A stretch of 9,388 bases of DNA from CAIZGX01 sp044371675 (GTDB lineage: Bacteria; Bacteroidota; Bacteroidia; Flavobacteriales_D; Sanyastnellaceae). The notes below the pieces were generated by a model that was not told the DNA's origin, ran no database searches, and saw nothing but the letters and a program-made list of their open reading frames with translations. This document shows, in pieces, positions 1 through 5,957 of the stretch. A program made the position numbers and the translations under genes. The stretch lies in contig JBILTF010000086.1 of the NCBI GenBank assembly GCA_044371675.1, positions 1-9,388 on the forward strand, in the 5' to 3' direction. Each line of letters opens with the position of its first letter. Within the stretch, counting starts at the first letter, position 1.

Positions 1-731
1 AGTTTAACAAATCCATTGCGATCGAACTGCTCTAGTCCAACCGATGAAGTAACTAGGTTAATGAGAAGAAGGTCGTGAGTGAATGATTTTCGGACCACAA
101 CGTAACGGAAGAATCCTTCTCGCTTCGGCGGGTGCCACGCAGGAAGTCCGCTGTTTATGCAAAAGGTTCGAACGCGATGAAGGTTGTTTTCGAATGTCGC
201 ATCGAAGAGACCTGATTCAGCATCTAGATTTTCAACCATCCACCAAGTGCCTCTGTGCTTGAAGCCTAGACCGAAATCATCGAGTTCAGTTTTGGTTGGA
301 AGGTCGTAGCGTATAGCACTGAAGCTATATTCCATTTTGTTTCGGTAGTTCCAAACGGAAGGAGAGTCGATGTATTCGTCGAAGAGTTCGTCTATGTTCT
401 CAATTTTCCCAATGCGTTTGTAGAGTTGAAGACAAGAATCCTTTTTCGCTTCGTGCTGCTTCCCTATTGGCCATGCGGCGTAAGGTGCGCCCGGAATGCG
501 CTGAAACGGCAAGTCTATTTCATCGGGAGAGTTCTCCAAGACTTCAACTAATTTGCAATTCGCAAATCGTTTGTCGGGCTTGATCACCTGCGCGCGAACG
601 AGTTGTCCGGGGAATGTATTTTCAACAAAAACGGTAAAATCGCCTTTGTCGGTTTTCAATAGTCCAATACCATTGCCTCCGAAGGCAAAGCGGTCTATTT
701 TAATGTCGAGTATTTGATTTTTTTTCAGCAC
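1..731 (-). CDS. RlmD/TrmA-like TRAM-domain RNA (uracil-5)-methyltransferase, N-terminal part
   Basis: The minus-strand frame from a GTG at 731 stays open to the window edge, giving 243 residues with the C-terminal catalytic half missing. Residues about 1-60 form a TRAM-like RNA-binding domain (IDRFAFGGNGIG, then FVENTFPGQLVRAQV). Further on come the family hallmark YRNKMEYSFS, a GLGFKHRGTWW segment and a REGFFRYVVVRKS segment, as in RlmD/RumA and TrmA enzymes, which transfer a methyl group from S-adenosylmethionine to C5 of uridine in rRNA or tRNA. The segment after TRAM, where RlmD normally holds the CxxxxxCGGC cysteines of its 4Fe-4S cluster, reads PGAPYAAWPIGKQHEAKK with no cysteine, so this is probably a cluster-less subfamily. 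GTG was chosen because TRAM begins almost at once and the next ATG lies deep inside the protein. The SAM-binding motif and catalytic cysteine lie outside the window, so target and activity cannot be judged. Confidence 0.85.
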   Translation of the reverse strand, partial: MLKKNQILDIKIDRFAFGGNGIGLLKTDKGDFTVFVENTFPGQLVRAQVIKPDKRFANCKLVEVLENSPDEIDLPFQRIPGAPYAAWPIGKQHEAKKDSCLQLYKRIGKIENIDELFDEYIDSPSVWNYRNKMEYSFSAIRYDLPTKTELDDFGLGFKHRGTWWMVENLDAESGLFDATFENNLHRVRTFCINSGLPAWHPPKREGFFRYVVVRKSFTHDLLLINLVTSSVGLEQFDRNGFVK

Positions 732-735
732 GGGG

Positions 736-767
736 CAAAGATATGTTCTTCGAAAGATACTTTGCAA
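736..767 (-). promoter_or_regulatory. Bacteroidota-type promoter of the methyltransferase gene
   Basis: Read on the minus strand, TATCTTTG (736-743) matches the Bacteroidota -7 consensus TAnnTTTG exactly. A TTG (765-767) lies 21 bp upstream, in the range expected for the -33 element. Only 4 nt separate the -7 element from the GTG start, so the mRNA is predicted to be leaderless or nearly so. Confidence 0.65.
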
Positions 768-780
768 GATTCTTCGAAAG
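746..780. repeat. Direct repeat TTCTTCGAAAG, two copies
   Basis: The 11-mer TTCTTCGAAAG occurs at 746-756 and again at 770-780, 24 bp apart start to start. Each copy is centred on the palindrome TTCGAA. The pair overlaps the minus-strand promoter and sits between two divergent genes, so it could be a paired operator. TTCGAA is common elsewhere in this window, which weakens the case. Confidence 0.4.
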
Positions 781-810
781 GTCGTGCGAAGCATCTTATG
801 CAACATTGAT

Positions 811-818
811 TATATTCG
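811..818 (+). promoter_or_regulatory. Possible -7 element of the repeat-protein gene
   Basis: TATATTCG matches TAnnTTTG at all but one fixed position and lies 20 nt upstream of the chosen ATG at 839. No convincing TTG was found 19-21 bp further upstream, so this is a weak call supported mainly by position. Confidence 0.35.
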
Positions 819-838
819 TTGAAACAATAAACACACTT

Positions 839-1174
839 ATGAAATCGATCGTTCTACTTTTTGCATTGTGCGCATTTGGAATGAGTGCAAGTGCACAAAA
901 GATTTATTCAATAGATGCTGAATACAAGGCGCAGGTGAAGGTTTATGTTGTGGACGCCGAGTACAAAGCCGATTTGTTGGTGTACAAGGAAGACGCTGAA
1001 TACAAAGCTGGCAACAACGATGGTCGTTGGTTTTTCGTAGATGCCGAATACAAAGCGAATAAGAAAATATATTTTGAAGATGCCGAGTACAAAGCTGATT
1101 TGAAAATCTACTTCGTCGATGCAGAGTACAAAGCGGGTTGGAAGAATGCTTCTAAGAAGCAGTTGCTTTACTAA
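839..1174 (+). CDS. Secreted DAEYKA-repeat protein, DUF6150/Septknot-like
   Basis: A 111-residue protein. Residues 1-19 form a signal peptide: Lys2, a hydrophobic core, then an ASA site before Gln20. The mature part is six units of a short beta-like stretch (KIYSI, KVYVV, LVYKE, RWFFV, KIYFE, KIYFV) each followed by DAEYKA, at residues 26-31, 39-44, 52-57, 68-73, 81-86 and 94-99. Spacing is 13 residues except a 16-residue step in the middle, where GNNDGR is inserted. The tail is GWKNASKKQLLY. This pattern, including the central G-N-D-W segment and terminal AGW, resembles the DUF6150 family, which I recall being linked to a deeply knotted 7_1 (Septknot) fold; that link needs a profile search. 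The cellular role is unknown; export to periplasm or surface is inferred. The frame is open back to 743, but the ATG at 839 is preferred because it begins directly at the signal peptide. The transporter gene starts 8 bp downstream. Confidence 0.85.
   Translation: MKSIVLLFALCAFGMSASAQKIYSIDAEYKAQVKVYVVDAEYKADLLVYKEDAEYKAGNNDGRWFFVDAEYKANKKIYFEDAEYKADLKIYFVDAEYKAGWKNASKKQLLY
899..1135 (+). repeat. Six-fold DAEYKA protein repeat, diverged at DNA level
   Basis: Six identical DAEYKA hexapeptides are encoded by six different DNA versions. Asp is GAT or GAC, Glu is GAA or GAG, and the alanines use GCT, GCC, GCA and GCG. Tyr is TAC in all six. The DNA is therefore not a recent tandem duplication, and identity is held at the protein level. 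Confidence 0.9.
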
Positions 1175-1182
1175 ATTCGTCC

Positions 1183-2592
1183 ATGCGAAAAATAAATTTA
1201 TTCCTTCCTGTTGTTCTTGCATGTGCAATTACCCTTGGGCTACCGAATTGGTTGACCTGGAATGAACGGGTAGTTCTTTCAACTGTGTTAGTTATGCTGT
1301 GGTGGTGGATATCTGAAGCGATTCCGATGGCTGTTACGGCATTGCTTCCTATCTTGATATTTCCTTTGACGAATGTCATGAGCATGGAAAAGGTGGTGGT
1401 GCCTTACGCCGATAAGTTTGTCTTTTTATTTCTAGGTGGATTTCTTTTGGCGTTGGCCATAGAGAAACACGGACTACATAAACGAATTGCTTTTCGATTG
1501 TTGGATCTAGCGGGTAACGCGAAAGCGCGGATACTTCTTGCCGTCATGGTTTCTTCTTATGTCTTGAGCATGTGGATTAGCAACACCGCAACTGCCATGA
1601 TGTTGATTCCGATAGCAGCTTCTGTTGCGCATTTGCTTGCGGCGCAAAATCACGAAGCGAAATTTAAACGAGCGTTGGTATTGGGTGTTGCTTATGCTGC
1701 CAGCATAGGCGGAATGGCTACTTTAATTGGAACTCCTCCGAATGTGGCCGCTGCTGGAATTGTGAAGGCGCAGTTTGGTGAAGAGATTTCATTTTTGGAT
1801 TGGATGAAGTTCGGTGTTCCATTTTCGTTGGTTCTTTTGTTTCTTGTGTTTTTAGTTCTTTCTAAAATTCATTTCAAAAGGAATGAAACCATTGAGGGTG
1901 CTCATGCGGAGTTGCATAATATTCGCCAGGGAATGGGCGACATAACGAAATCTGAAAAGAGAGTGTTGCTGGTCTTTTTGGGGGCTGTTCTTTGCTGGAT
2001 TTTCCAGTCTCCGATTTCATCGGCGTTAAAAATTCCGGCATTTAACGATACGTGGATCGCTTTGGCCTTCGGATTGTCTTTGTTTTTTATTCCAAGGGAG
2101 TCGGCCATACCGAATGAACGTTCGGTTGCTTTATTGGAATGGTCAGATACGGAGAAATTGTCGTGGGGAGTGTTGTTGATGTTCGGTGGTGGACTGGCTT
2201 TGTCATTGGCGTTTAAGGAAGTTGGATTGCTGGAACGACTGGCGCAATGGTTAGCTGTTGTGAATGTAGGAAGTTCAACGGCTTATCTAATTATGCTTTG
2301 CGGAATAGGCCTGATACTAACTGCGCTCATGAGTAATTTGGCAATGGTAACCTTGTTTGTTCCTATTGTTGGTGTCCTTGCTCAAGCCAATGGTATTTCA
2401 CCTGCCGCTTGGGCGATTCCAGTTACGTTAGCGGCCAGTTGCGATTTTATGTTCCCTATGAGTACTCCTCCGAATGCGATTGCCTACGGAACCGGCTGGG
2501 TAAAAGCCAAGGACATGTTCACCATAGGTATTGTGGTGAATGTAATTTCGTTTTTGTTGTTGGTGGGGCTGGTGATTTTAATGGGACATTAA
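1183..2592 (+). CDS. DASS-family (SLC13/INDY-like) sodium:dicarboxylate-type symporter
   Basis: A 469-residue polytopic inner-membrane protein, the usual length for bacterial DASS transporters such as VcINDY, which import C4-dicarboxylates or related anions with sodium. Family marks are WWWISEAIPMAVTALLP (residues 40-56), the first substrate/sodium motif SNTAT (133-137), the hairpin GGMATLIGTPPN (176-187), LMFGGGLALSLAF (332-344) and the second half-site FPMSTPPNAIAYGTG (424-438). The two inverted structural repeats are both present. In the second SNT motif the sequence is SNLA (384-387): Thr is replaced by Leu, and in VcINDY that position helps bind the substrate carboxylate. Substrate preference may therefore differ. 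It starts 8 bp after the repeat-protein gene, with no promoter evident between, so the two are likely cotranscribed. Its TAA overlaps the stop codon of the convergent gene. Confidence 0.92.
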   Translation: MRKINLFLPVVLACAITLGLPNWLTWNERVVLSTVLVMLWWWISEAIPMAVTALLPILIFPLTNVMSMEKVVVPYADKFVFLFLGGFLLALAIEKHGLHKRIAFRLLDLAGNAKARILLAVMVSSYVLSMWISNTATAMMLIPIAASVAHLLAAQNHEAKFKRALVLGVAYAASIGGMATLIGTPPNVAAAGIVKAQFGEEISFLDWMKFGVPFSLVLLFLVFLVLSKIHFKRNETIEGAHAELHNIRQGMGDITKSEKRVLLVFLGAVLCWIFQSPISSALKIPAFNDTWIALAFGLSLFFIPRESAIPNERSVALLEWSDTEKLSWGVLLMFGGGLALSLAFKEVGLLERLAQWLAVVNVGSSTAYLIMLCGIGLILTALMSNLAMVTLFVPIVGVLAQANGISPAAWAIPVTLAASCDFMFPMSTPPNAIAYGTGWVKAKDMFTIGIVVNVISFLLLVGLVILMGH

Positions 2593-3773
2593 TTCGCCCC
2601 GAAACTAACCAAACTCCTCTCAACCCCAATCTTCTTCAACTCACCATTTGCGCCAGCAATGATGCAGTGTTCACCCATTTCATCTCCAAGTAAATCATTT
2701 ATCTTTCTTCTGATCTTCGAAATGGTTTCGCTTATTTTTTGAGTATGCGCATTGTCGGTGCGTTCGTTGATTCTCCTTGTAGCCGTTGCCCTATCCGAAG
2801 TTGGACTGATTTTCAAATACAATTCAGTGAGTTCCTCGCGATGTTCGTCGAGCATATTAAGCTTAACACCTTCAGGTTTGGCGAGAAAGAACAAGTATAT
2901 CGTTTTTTCAATCTTGTCGAGTTTTAATTCGATGTTCGCAAGGTCTGGGAAACGAATAGTGAAATTAGGGCCGGAAATTGTCATACGGCTAGGCTTCTTC
3001 AACAAGGAGTAGCGATCTCTAAATAATATCTCGCTTCGCATGGCCTCCATGATTTCAAATGCTTGGGTAGCAAGAAGAGGGTCGACTTGTTTATCTTCCA
3101 ATCGCTTCACACAGTCGGAACACAAATCTGCCGTGCGAAGTTTCAAAATGAGTTCAGCTTTGTTCCCACAAAAATCATTCATACATCCTACAGATGTTTG
3201 GTGAACGCCTTCTGACATTTCACGAATGTCAGAGAACATGTGGTGACGAAGCAGATGCGTAGTGATTAGATAAACAATGCTCGCTCTCGAAAATCCAGGT
3301 AAGTAAAATCCTAGTCCGGATGTTTGAACGAATCCATTTCTTCCTCCTTTCGGATCAGGTCCTGCAAACCAGTTATACTCATTGCCTTTGTCGGTCAATA
3401 AAATGACAAATTCCAAATCGGATATATCATTGAATTCTCTGAATAATGTACATCGATCAAAGATGTCTTCCCATTTTAATCGAGTAAGTCTTTGCGGTGC
3501 TTCTATGTATTGCGCTTCTTCGGAATACCTTTCATTTCTGATTGAATAGGCAAAGGTTCTTCGAAGCATTTCCTGCGGAATAGGGTGTGTTTTATCCCGT
3601 CCATCTTCGTCTTCGTTGTCGAATTCGATGCCTTCATCGTCGTCGAACACGGGCTCATCTAATGTAGATACAAATTCAAGCGGACCAGAAAACGACTGCA
3701 GTTGGTGCAAAATTTCCTGGTAGGCAGCTTGGTCTACTTCTTCTGATTTTAATAAATGAACCCGTGTTCGCAT
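2589..3773 (-). CDS. Hypothetical protein: metzincin-like Cys cluster plus winged-helix-like C-terminus
   Basis: A 394-residue cytoplasmic-type protein that I cannot assign to a named family. From the N-terminus: residues 40-60 are strongly acidic; about 120-180 form a folded region with NWFAGPDPKGGRNGFVQT and a helix YLITTHLLRHHMF (168-180); 196-223 contain GCMNDFC, NKAELILKLRTADLC and CSDC, giving four cysteines (197, 202, 218, 221) likely to bind zinc. The CM...CxxC spacing recalls the C-terminal Cys motif of archaemetzincins (CxM-x17-CxxC), and the preceding His-rich helix sits roughly where HExxH would be, but no HExxH exists, so protease activity is doubtful. Residues about 286-385 look like a winged helix of the OmpR/SARP type: a helix KTIYLFFLAKPEG, a later helix ISETISKIRRKIND and a terminal hairpin ending ELKKIGV. 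It starts 17 bp after the vWA gene, suggesting cotranscription. A regulator or adaptor role is inference only. Confidence 0.8.
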   Translation of the reverse strand: MRTRVHLLKSEEVDQAAYQEILHQLQSFSGPLEFVSTLDEPVFDDDEGIEFDNEDEDGRDKTHPIPQEMLRRTFAYSIRNERYSEEAQYIEAPQRLTRLKWEDIFDRCTLFREFNDISDLEFVILLTDKGNEYNWFAGPDPKGGRNGFVQTSGLGFYLPGFSRASIVYLITTHLLRHHMFSDIREMSEGVHQTSVGCMNDFCGNKAELILKLRTADLCSDCVKRLEDKQVDPLLATQAFEIMEAMRSEILFRDRYSLLKKPSRMTISGPNFTIRFPDLANIELKLDKIEKTIYLFFLAKPEGVKLNMLDEHREELTELYLKISPTSDRATATRRINERTDNAHTQKISETISKIRRKINDLLGDEMGEHCIIAGANGELKKIGVERSLVSFGAN

Positions 3774-3790
3774 GACAATAAATTTAATAA

Positions 3791-4426
3791 TTATAATTCA
3801 GTAAATCCTTCCCAATTTTTTCCAGATTTTTTTAGATGGAGGGAATTCTCTAAAGCGTCAGCGGCAAAGTTCATGGTTTCTTTGATATTCGCTTTTTGTG
3901 AAGAATACACACGTGACTGTTGCATGTTCAGTCTGCTAGCAGCTCCCCAAGCATCAATGTCAGCTCCTATGAAAGCGAAGTTCCAGTTTCTGCTTGCTTC
4001 TAATTCTTTAATCGAAGAAGAGATCTCCTGGTATTTGAACATACGTGACGCATTCTCCCCGCCGTCTGTGAAAATTACAATCATCACCGTTCCGTTCTTT
4101 TCCTTCAGGTCACGTCCGACTGCATACTTCATGCGGTTAATCACGGTGCCTATAGCATCAAGCAATCCGGTCATTCCGTCTAGGACGTAATCTTTTTCAG
4201 TTAATACTGGCAGTTCAGCTGCAGGAAGATTTTCAAAGACTAATTCAGGACTGTCTGAAAATAGAGTTAGTGATACATAGATCGGTTGATCTAAGTTGCG
4301 CTCTTGAATGGCTTTTATTGAATGAAGCTTCTCATTCAACCCTTCAAGGGTTTCTTTGTAATGCGATTGCATACTTCCACTTTTGTCCAAGACAATGTGG
4401 TAGTGGGTGGCATTTTGTTTATTCAT
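3791..4426 (-). CDS. vWA-domain protein with intact MIDAS motif
   Basis: A 211-residue single-domain von Willebrand factor A protein without signal peptide or membrane segment. All parts of the metal-ion-dependent adhesion site are visible: DKSGS (Asp14, Ser16, Ser18), the Thr of DGMTGLLDAIG (Thr86) and the FTDGGENASR loop (Asp121). The TDGxENASR and later FIGADIDA segments are typical of a widespread stand-alone vWA family found in bacteria and phages. Such domains bind protein partners through a divalent metal ion, but the partner here is unknown; the adjacent genes are the obvious candidates. The frame extends to an ATG at 4465, but that start lies upstream of a likely -7 element (4445-4452), and the ATG at 4426 begins right before the first beta strand with an A-rich leader matching that of the ATPase gene, so 4426 is preferred. 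The size is close to TerY, but sequence similarity to TerY is only at the domain level. Confidence 0.88.
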   Translation of the reverse strand: MNKQNATHYHIVLDKSGSMQSHYKETLEGLNEKLHSIKAIQERNLDQPIYVSLTLFSDSPELVFENLPAAELPVLTEKDYVLDGMTGLLDAIGTVINRMKYAVGRDLKEKNGTVMIVIFTDGGENASRMFKYQEISSSIKELEASRNWNFAFIGADIDAWGAASRLNMQQSRVYSSQKANIKETMNFAADALENSLHLKKSGKNWEGFTEL

Positions 4427-4427
4427 T

Positions 4428-4440
4428 TTGTTTAATTGTT
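4428..4440 (-). promoter_or_regulatory. Leader motif AACAATTAAACAA of the vWA gene
   Basis: The 13-mer AACAATTAAACAA (minus strand) ends 1 nt before the ATG at 4426. The same 13-mer lies in front of the ATPase gene (5922-5934), where its last A is the A of the ATG. It may be a translation-initiation sequence that replaces Shine-Dalgarno pairing, and it supports the downstream start for the vWA gene. Confidence 0.5.
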
Positions 4441-4444
4441 TACG

Positions 4445-4452
4445 CAAAGATG
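4445..4452 (-). promoter_or_regulatory. Possible -7 element of the vWA gene
   Basis: The minus-strand sequence CATCTTTG differs from TAnnTTTG by one base and lies 18 nt upstream of the ATG. About 19 bp further upstream is TTC instead of TTG. If used, it gives a short leader and makes the vWA gene and its downstream neighbour a transcription unit of their own, with or without read-through from the ATPase gene. Confidence 0.4.
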
Positions 4453-4497
4453 TGGTGTTGACCAAGGCTAAGAAAAGTTTTTACAACCTTGTTTTTT

Positions 4498-5922
4498 TTA
4501 ATTGAAGTAGAGTTGAAGTGGAATTTTTCTTTTCCAGTTTTCCTCGATTCTATTGGTGTTGTAGAGCGAAGGAAACACTTCATTTCTTTTTGTAATCGTG
4601 TGTTGACTTACATGTGATGTTTGAGTTTTTTTATTTTTAATGAAGTGGTAAATACGGATATCGGACTTCTTAATTTTCTTCGAACGAATAAGTTCTTTCG
4701 TCAGAGATTCAATGTGTGTTCCTCTCGTTTCGAAGAAGTAGTGGTACTTCGGAAAATGCTTCAATAGATTTTTTATGAAGGTGCCTAGCTCGGCAACAGG
4801 TATGAGGTTTTCTAAATTGTCTATGTACATCCAACCGTAGTCATTGTGAAAATCGAATTCGCAGTGCATGTGCTGATGGGCGATAATCTGCGTGAGGAGG
4901 AAGATCTTTCGTTGTTCCGTTGAACTTAGCTGGTAGTATTGAACACGTTTCTTATTCGAATATTCGAAGAGGTAAGAATAGCCGTAATTGTTTCCTTCGC
5001 TATCATTGATTTCAGACTTTATTGGCTTAGGTAATCCGAAGTCCTTAAAAATTGGAGTTGTTTTTTTTTCGTCAGAAAAAATTTCAAATTCGTCGAGTTT
5101 TTTAAAGCCGTCTTCTATCTTCTTGAATGCAGTAGGCGCGAAGCGATTGTAATTCTGCGTGGTGTTGAGTATGTTTCGTTGAAAGTAAAGACCCAATGTG
5201 GAGAAGCATTGACGAATAAACCAAGAGAGTGATTCAGCGAAATCGCTGAGTCCATTGAATTCAGTGATTTCGAAGAGTTGGAAGAAAAAATCTTCGAATG
5301 GGAGATCGCTTTCTTGCTTCGGACCTTTTTTCCTCATTTTGAGGGCAGGAGTTCGTTGAAAGAATTCGCGCTCAACTTTCCCAATGTAATTTGAATCGTC
5401 GGCGAGACGGAAGACGGCGATGAGTAATTCAGATCGTGTAGGACAATCGTCCGCGAGGGGTGCGTCTTTTTCTTGCTTTGACAGGAAATCTCTTGCCGCC
5501 TCGAATAGGTTCAAGGTGGGAAGGGTAAACAGCTGACCATCGCCATCGACGTATTCAAAGACAATTTCTTCATTGAATATGATTTTGAAATTGGAGAGGA
5601 TGCCTTCCTTTTTCTTTTCGCCTGGTTTGAATTCATAGGTTTGAGTAAACACACCAATTTCAGCTCGCACCTCAAAGCCAATCTTTAATGGTTTGCTTTT
5701 GTCGTGTAAGATATTCTCGAAATTGGCGTGTGGACCGAACGACTGGAAGTGTTTCACTTCCTTCATTTCTTGATCGTTACTGGGAAACAATTCAAGGAGT
5801 TTAAATAGGCTACTTTTCCCAGTTGCTAATTCTCCATAGAGGAAATTTAATCTTCCAATTTCCCAAGTTTGTTTTTCTTGAAATACGGTGAAATTCTCGG
5901 CGTGAATGAAGATTCTATGCAT
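4498..5922 (-). CDS. SMC/ABC-like P-loop ATPase with atypical Walker B
   Basis: A 474-residue protein with the plan of RecF/OLD/SMC-type ATPases. It starts with a strand-turn-strand (FIHAENFTVFQEKQTWEIGRL in part), then LNFLYG and the Walker A sequence GELATGKS (residues 30-37). A long middle region follows (about 110-320), rich in Phe and charged residues, in place of the coiled coils of true SMC proteins. The ABC-type signature QLSSTEQRK lies at 331-339, and the Walker B strand WMYIDNLEN at 364-372. Asn369 stands where the catalytic Glu of the usual DE pair would be. The switch-histidine region reads FFETRGTHIESL (397-408), with His403 possible. No nuclease, Toprim or protease domain is visible. 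ATP binding is likely, but hydrolysis may be slow or absent. The vWA gene follows 71 bp downstream. Related stand-alone ATPases often work with a partner in phage defence or DNA repair, but nothing here proves that role. Confidence 0.82.
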   Translation of the reverse strand: MHRIFIHAENFTVFQEKQTWEIGRLNFLYGELATGKSSLFKLLELFPSNDQEMKEVKHFQSFGPHANFENILHDKSKPLKIGFEVRAEIGVFTQTYEFKPGEKKKEGILSNFKIIFNEEIVFEYVDGDGQLFTLPTLNLFEAARDFLSKQEKDAPLADDCPTRSELLIAVFRLADDSNYIGKVEREFFQRTPALKMRKKGPKQESDLPFEDFFFQLFEITEFNGLSDFAESLSWFIRQCFSTLGLYFQRNILNTTQNYNRFAPTAFKKIEDGFKKLDEFEIFSDEKKTTPIFKDFGLPKPIKSEINDSEGNNYGYSYLFEYSNKKRVQYYQLSSTEQRKIFLLTQIIAHQHMHCEFDFHNDYGWMYIDNLENLIPVAELGTFIKNLLKHFPKYHYFFETRGTHIESLTKELIRSKKIKKSDIRIYHFIKNKKTQTSHVSQHTITKRNEVFPSLYNTNRIEENWKRKIPLQLYFN

Positions 5923-5934
5923 TGTTTAATTGTT
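5922..5934 (-). promoter_or_regulatory. Leader motif AACAATTAAACAA of the ATPase gene
   Basis: The same 13-mer as in front of the vWA gene, here overlapping the first base of the ATPase start codon. Two identical copies at the same place relative to ATG in genes 1.5 kb apart suggest a shared expression signal. A-rich leaders are general in Bacteroidota, so part of the match may be background. Confidence 0.5.
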
Positions 5935-5939
5935 CTAGG

Positions 5940-5947
5940 CGAAAGTA
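5940..5947 (-). promoter_or_regulatory. Possible -7 element of the ATPase gene
   Basis: The minus-strand sequence TACTTTCG fits TAnnTTTG with one mismatch and lies 17 nt upstream of the ATG, almost the same distance as in the vWA gene. No clear TTG is present 19-21 bp upstream, so activation by a protein bound to the adjacent palindrome is possible. Confidence 0.4.
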
Positions 5948-5957
5948 TTTGTTAGGT

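Noticed and set aside
743..838. In-frame N-terminal extension of the repeat protein beginning MFFERYFARFFER
   Set aside because: It arises from the TTCTTCGAAAG repeats and overlaps the divergent promoter; the ATG at 839 leads straight into a signal peptide.
908..1228. Minus-strand ORF of 106 residues opposite the repeat protein
   Set aside because: Its repeated RFVFGIY-like pattern is just the antisense of the DAEYKA repeats.
2565..2600. GGGGC/GCCCC inverted repeat across the convergent stop codons
   Set aside because: Only 5 bp with a 26-nt loop and no T-tract on either side.
3791..4426. Assignment of the vWA gene as terY
   Set aside because: Only size and the vWA domain agree; the typical Ter partners (kinase, phosphatase, TerD-like) are absent.
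4427..4465. Thirteen-residue N-terminal extension of the vWA protein from the ATG at 4465
   Set aside because: It lies across the putative -7 element, is not part of the vWA fold, and the ATG at 4426 has the shared A-rich leader.
4463..4499. CAAGG/CCTTG stem followed by a T-run on the plus strand after the ATPase gene
   Set aside because: The stem has only 5 bp with a long loop and points to the strand without a gene, so a terminator is not supported.
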